DNA from: Epinephelus fuscoguttatus
Taxonomy: Eukaryota > Chordata > Actinopteri > Perciformes > Serranidae
NCBI RefSeq assembly: GCF_011397635.1
Contig: NC_064758.1
Location: 14,466,013-14,530,012, forward strand
Direction: 5' to 3'
Length of the DNA: 64,000 bases
Shown here: positions 59,471-64,000 of the stretch, piece by piece
Position numbering within the stretch: position 1 is the stretch's first letter
Layout: every line of letters starts with the position of its first letter
Position numbers and translations under genes: made by a program
Notes under the pieces: generated by a model
Databases searched by the model: none
What the model saw: the letters and a program-made list of their open reading frames with translations, nothing else
Told to the model about the DNA's origin: nothing

Positions 59471-62393
59471 CTAGGTTCAATGCACTATCATGGTCATGCA
59501 GAATACACAGTATGTATATTAATGCATATAATGTGGAACCCAAGTTTACAAGTGCACGTTTCGCACAGAAATTTTAGGCCATACACCTTTAACAACACAT
59601 GCTAAGGTGTTGCACAACAAGCAGATTAGTGAGCGACTCAGTAACTCTATAGCAAATGCAGATTAAACACCAGAGCTGGAAGACCTGCCTGCGGTTTCCC
59701 GGTCAGCTACAACAGCATCAGGGAGAGAGAGTTGTGTATCAGACAAGGACAATGTGTGTGCCTTGCTCGCCATTGTAGAGGATGTGAATAGAAACCTGAC
59801 CATTTGACAGCATCAACCGGATTTGCCAATCGCCAGGGTGATCAACACTTGGGTGCCAAGGTGAAAAAAAGTGAACCATTCCTCCTATAGTCTCACAAGT
59901 CAGTCTTTAGACGCTTTGCTTAAATAAAGACTAATGACTTTCTCCCTGATTTTGTGTTTAGATGGGTGGATACAATTTCAGAGTTTAAAAAAACTCCCTA
60001 CGTTGCAGAACCAATAGTAAATCTGCAGGGCGGTCCTTTGGTGGCTCGCTGAACTCTTGTGTTCATAAACATAGCCCGACTAGAAACACGTGTAGCGGTA
60101 CAAAATGGCTCAAGTCGCTGTAAGTCTCGGCATCCATTTTCAAGCTCTCTCTGTGTGTTTGTGTCCTTGTGGACGAGAAAAGGGGCAGCGCACATTAACG
60201 GGAGGGCGTGTCCTTTCCAAAAATGCGAGAGGTGTTGCTTTGTTGCCAGCCGTTTTCGCCGGTGTGTTAAACACACTTTAGAAAGGAGTGTCCCCAGACT
60301 ATCAGAAGGCGGAGATCTTTGATTGTCTGGTGGCGAGACTATTTCTCCTATTGCACAAGTTTTTGTTATTCTATGTACCATGGCGTTTTCAACTTCATAT
60401 CATAGGATGCTTTAGTTTTATGTCTGGTTGTGACCTGTTGTGTTTTGGGAAAGTGCTCAGTGTTCATTGAAATGTTCCTTATTTTCATAATGTAAACAAT
60501 TTACAAGAGTTGCCAATGGGCAAAATGTTATCTTAGTCCCCAGCAAAAGGACTGTGCCTCTCTTTGACACTTTCACTGCTGTCCAAATGAAATGAAATGA
60601 AACATATCTTTATACATTTGAGGGGGTTTCTAATGTACCGAAGTTGCATGGTCTTACGGAACAGTGATTTTTGTGTAGCATTACACCCTTTTATTGATTA
60701 ATCTTCCCACTATTTTCTCAATTACTCGAATAATTGTTTCATTAATAAAATGACAGATAAGAAAACTATAATTTTCACATTTAAATAACATGAAACCAAC
60801 CAAATGATTGGATTTTTTGCTTAAAAAATTGACAAAAATTATTATTTAATCATCAAACTAGTTGCCACTTAATTTTGATGATTGACTAATCGATTAACTG
60901 ACTAATCGGTAAATCATTACTTATCATATTCAGTAACAGCATTTACTTAGTATGAAAGGACTCTGAGTGCAATCTGAGATAATAAACATGATCAGAACAT
61001 TCCTGATAAAAATATTACCCTACATCACTTTTCATTTTCTTATCAACTAATTTCGACAGTTTTTATTGGTACAAAACAGAGGCAAAATGATACTGTAAGT
61101 GCAAGCGTCTTTTTTTTTTTTTTTTTTTAGTCTGGTTGGTGGGTGAGGGTCCGCCTAAGTGCTTTGGGGAAGTGATGCATGGTAAATGTAGCTGAAACAC
61201 AACCAGGTCACAAAGAAGGCAGTAACAAGGAGGTTGATGATGCAGTAAGAGAAGACAGAAGAGGATTGCTCCTGGACATTTCTTAAAAGCCCCATCCAAT
61301 CTCACTCACTTTGTCATTCTCTCCAACACACATTTTCTATGGCTTGGTGATTTTTCTACCAAACAGGAAGCAACTTAAGCACCGTGGAGGAGGAGGTGAA
61401 TCCGTACTCTCCCTATATGACTAGCATCAGTGTGAAAGTGTGAATGAATGTCTTGTGAAAAGTTTTAATGACGGAGTCAGCGTTTCCATACAAAATCAAA
61501 ACAAAATCTGAAATCTTTTTTTTTTTTAATTCTCAGAACGCCACTTACAGTGAAGCCTTAAAAGTAATTACTTTGGGCTGTTAATCTGTTTTCCTCATAA
61601 AATATTTTTCCGTTAACTCTACGATCTTGAGCTATTGTTTTTAATACAATTTGCCACAATATTCTCAAAAACAAAGCCACAAGGTTACATAAACTGTGCA
61701 ACTATCTCACGATAAAGGCAATTTGAGATGTCTGAGTGACTGCCCTGTCAATGCAGAGTGCGAACATTAGCACGGTTCCACATACTGGCCACTACTTCTA
61801 ATGATATGCAGCAAGCAACGAGCAAAGGTTGACAAACTGTAGATTATTCTTTTAATCGCTGTCTGAGGAGTAGGTGGATTTCTAATCCTTTTGGGTCTCA
61901 AGAAGAATAGCTGAACTGAAAATGAATAGCCTTGGGCCCTATAACCCATTTTGCTCCATTGAAAGTGGAGCAAAATCCTGGGGCTACAAATGAGTATGCA
62001 TAAGCTGACACAGTTCTGATCATGATGTTCCACTGAATTTGGGTGCACAATTCATTTGATGGTTAAATGAAACAGAAGAGATCAGCAATTTTCTAACTTG
62101 AAGAAGGTGCCTTTACCTTTTCCCTGAATAGTTTTGGGGCAAATAGTGAACCCTCCAATCTGGAGTAAACTCTTGAGTGGAATCGTAGGAGAGGCATGGT
62201 TTCATCATGCAGCTATTCTTAGCAAGTCAACATTTGGCCACTGAAACATCCATACAGGACAAACATGGGCCCCGAACAATGACACATGCATTAACAAAAC
62301 AGCTGACACACATTTGCTTTATATGCTTTCAATCTATGTGATATCATTTCAGTCCATTGAAGCCTCCATAGATCAGGTTGAGGGGCAGGCTTT

Positions 62394-62431
<38 letters not shown>

Positions 62432-63182
62432 CATTTTACAGGACACATTGGAGCTGTATGCGTGACACAAAAACCTTTCCACATCAGCGGACTAGGAGCC
62501 ATGGGCAATAAGTGTATGGTGAAACCCTTGCATTTCCTGAACAACAGTCACACTGCCTAAAAGCTTAAGAAAAACGACATACTGTCAATTACACAATGCA
62601 AAGTTAACTTGCCTCTATTACTAAAAAACATGCTAATCAAAGCAATGTTAAATCCTGTTTGTTTCCCTCCTTATGGAATGGTTCAAGGTTAGGTGTATTG
62701 GTGACTAACCGTAAGTATGTGAGTATTAATGGTTTCTTATTAATGGTTTTTTAATAGTGACAGACTGATGACCTGACTTGTGTGTCCCCTAGCTACTGCC
62801 CAATGTGGGCTGATAGGATGGGCTCCAGCTCCTTGCTCTGCACAGGTTAAGCAGTTACATAAAATGGATGAATCGATGGGTGAATCAAGGTTTTAATATG
62901 TTGAAGCATTTCTAGAGCCTGAAATAAGTGAATTTCAATACTGCTGCCTTTTATTTCATGGTGCTATGCTCTACATAATGTGTAAGTTTCACATTTAGCA
63001 ATTATTAATCTAAAGAATATCTCTCAAGGCTCAACAATAAGGATTGCCCAAATGCCTGGGGCAAGTAAAATGCCACGTTGGGCTAGTAAATCTACACCAA
63101 TCAGGCAAAAGGCATCATTTTTTTCTTGAGCTCATGATGGAAGTAGCAAAAGACTAAGCCATCTAGCTTTCTTGTCATCTAT
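59471..63182. other. Upstream flank with repeats, no gene
   Basis: About 60000-60370 is GC-richer and carries a 127-codon minus-strand frame, but its composition (TGGTGGCTCGCTGAACTC, CATAGCCCGACTAGAAACAC) looks like an interspersed repeat. Poly(T) at 61110-61128 and poly(A) at 62397-62430 are present. A truncated retroposon lies at 62697-62890. No exon seen. Confidence 0.35.
62697..62890 (+). mobile_element. 5'-truncated, diverged copy of the retroposon seen at 7592-7971
   Basis: TATTGGTGACTAACCGTAAG, then CTGCCCAATGTGGGCTGATA, then GGATGGGCTCCAGCTCC and AAAATGGATGAATCGATGGG correspond, in the opposite orientation, to the body and ATGG tail of the 7592-7971 element. The tRNA-like head is absent. 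Confidence 0.6.
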
Positions 63183-64000
63183 TAGGGATGCACCGAATAT
63201 TCGGTAACCAAATATATTCGGCCGAATATTGCAAAAAAACACACATTCGTTATTCGGAGGAATAAGTTAAAAGCAAGGCCGAATAATAGCGGCGTGTTTT
63301 CATAACGCAATCAAACGGCGTGCTGTGACGGGCGGAATAAAATGTCGGCATTGTGGCGATCCGTCCGTCACGGAACTCGCATTTGCGACTAAAAATAGTT
63401 TTGAGCGAGCAAAATAGGCTTAAATCATTCAGCACGCTGTGCGAGCAGCCTACAGATTTCAACCAGCAGCAGAAACGAAAGGCGAATCCCACCGATTGTG
63501 GGTTGAACGGGGGTCACAAACACAGACAGTAACCTTAATGTATTCCGCGGCCATCGGCTTACCCGGCGACGGAGAAGTCGGTTCCAATAATGTCCTCTTC
63601 TTGGTGTTATGACTGCCCAAAAGTACCTGAACAGCCGAGCCAGCCGAACACAGGTATGTGATGTGTCAGAGGAGAAACGAGCCTTTCACATTTCTGTCTT
63701 TGTGTCAGTAACAGTCCACAAACCTCACCGCACTTTAGGGACTGTTCGTTACTTATGAAGGGACTTGTCAGGGGAGGAGGGTGGCTGGTTGATTTTTATT
63801 TTATTTATTTATTTTATTTTGACCCCCCCTGTGTTAATCACTTATTGATGCTGTTTCTGAAGTATGAATAAGTCAGTAAGTAATTTATTCCATTGAAATA
63901 TCAGTGATGTATTATAGAAAAGTGATTTATCTTTTCATAAATGACAAAAGGCACATCTGCCTCATTTTCGCTGTGGTATCGTGATACTACTCAGAACCAT
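63183..64000 (+). mobile_element. hAT-type transposon end, continuing beyond the window
   Basis: TAGGGATGCACCGAATATTC at 63183 is a well-known type of hAT terminal inverted repeat in fish, followed by sub-terminal ATTCGG repeats (complex inverted ATTCGGCCGAAT near 63218). The following GC-rich, CpG-containing block (63290-63660) fits a 5' region of such an element. No transposase frame is complete in the window and the right end is outside. Confidence 0.55.

Noticed and set aside
59998..60381. 127-codon minus-strand frame
   Set aside because: The surrounding sequence looks like an interspersed fish repeat and the translation has no recognisable domain or splice context.

Overview
The window is vertebrate nuclear DNA, almost certainly from a ray-finned (teleost) fish. 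It holds intron-rich genes with GT-AG splice sites, an AT-rich background, many short non-autonomous DNA transposons and fish-type retroposons. No bacterial, organellar or viral gene was found.

Layout: (1) 244-9711, plus strand: the last seven coding exons (289 residues) of a multi-pass membrane protein that I do not recognise. Its 5' part lies left of the window. (2) About 10.69-12.31 kb: a degenerate AT-rich tandem array between two convergent genes. (3) 15426-31098, minus strand: NAD kinase (nadk), 11 coding exons, 431 residues, with a 5' untranslated exon and promoter near 32.0-32.1 kb. A second, phase-compatible first coding exon at 23012-23091 would give a 379-residue isoform with a different N-terminus. 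(4) 36740-49364, minus strand: G protein beta-1 (gnb1), nine coding exons summing exactly to 340 residues, with a long 3' UTR reaching to about 34.3 kb. (5) 49.4-64 kb: no gene I can support. It is probably the large 5' intron or upstream flank of gnb1 and is rich in transposon remnants.

nadk and gnb1 adjacent on one strand match the order around human NADK and GNB1 at 1p36.33, so this is an old syntenic block. NADK makes NADP+ from NAD+ in the cytosol. Gnb1 forms the beta-gamma dimer of heterotrimeric G proteins. I see no evidence that they act in a shared pathway.

The observations most worth checking are: the alternative nadk first exon, which would bypass the phospho-regulated N-terminus, with its cluster of AP-1/MARE-like sites; an eif3f coding fragment inside a copy of an inverted-repeat transposon, absent from a second copy in the same window; a (CA)17 microsatellite abutting a nadk splice acceptor; and two striking palindromes. 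I found no convincing undescribed multi-gene system.
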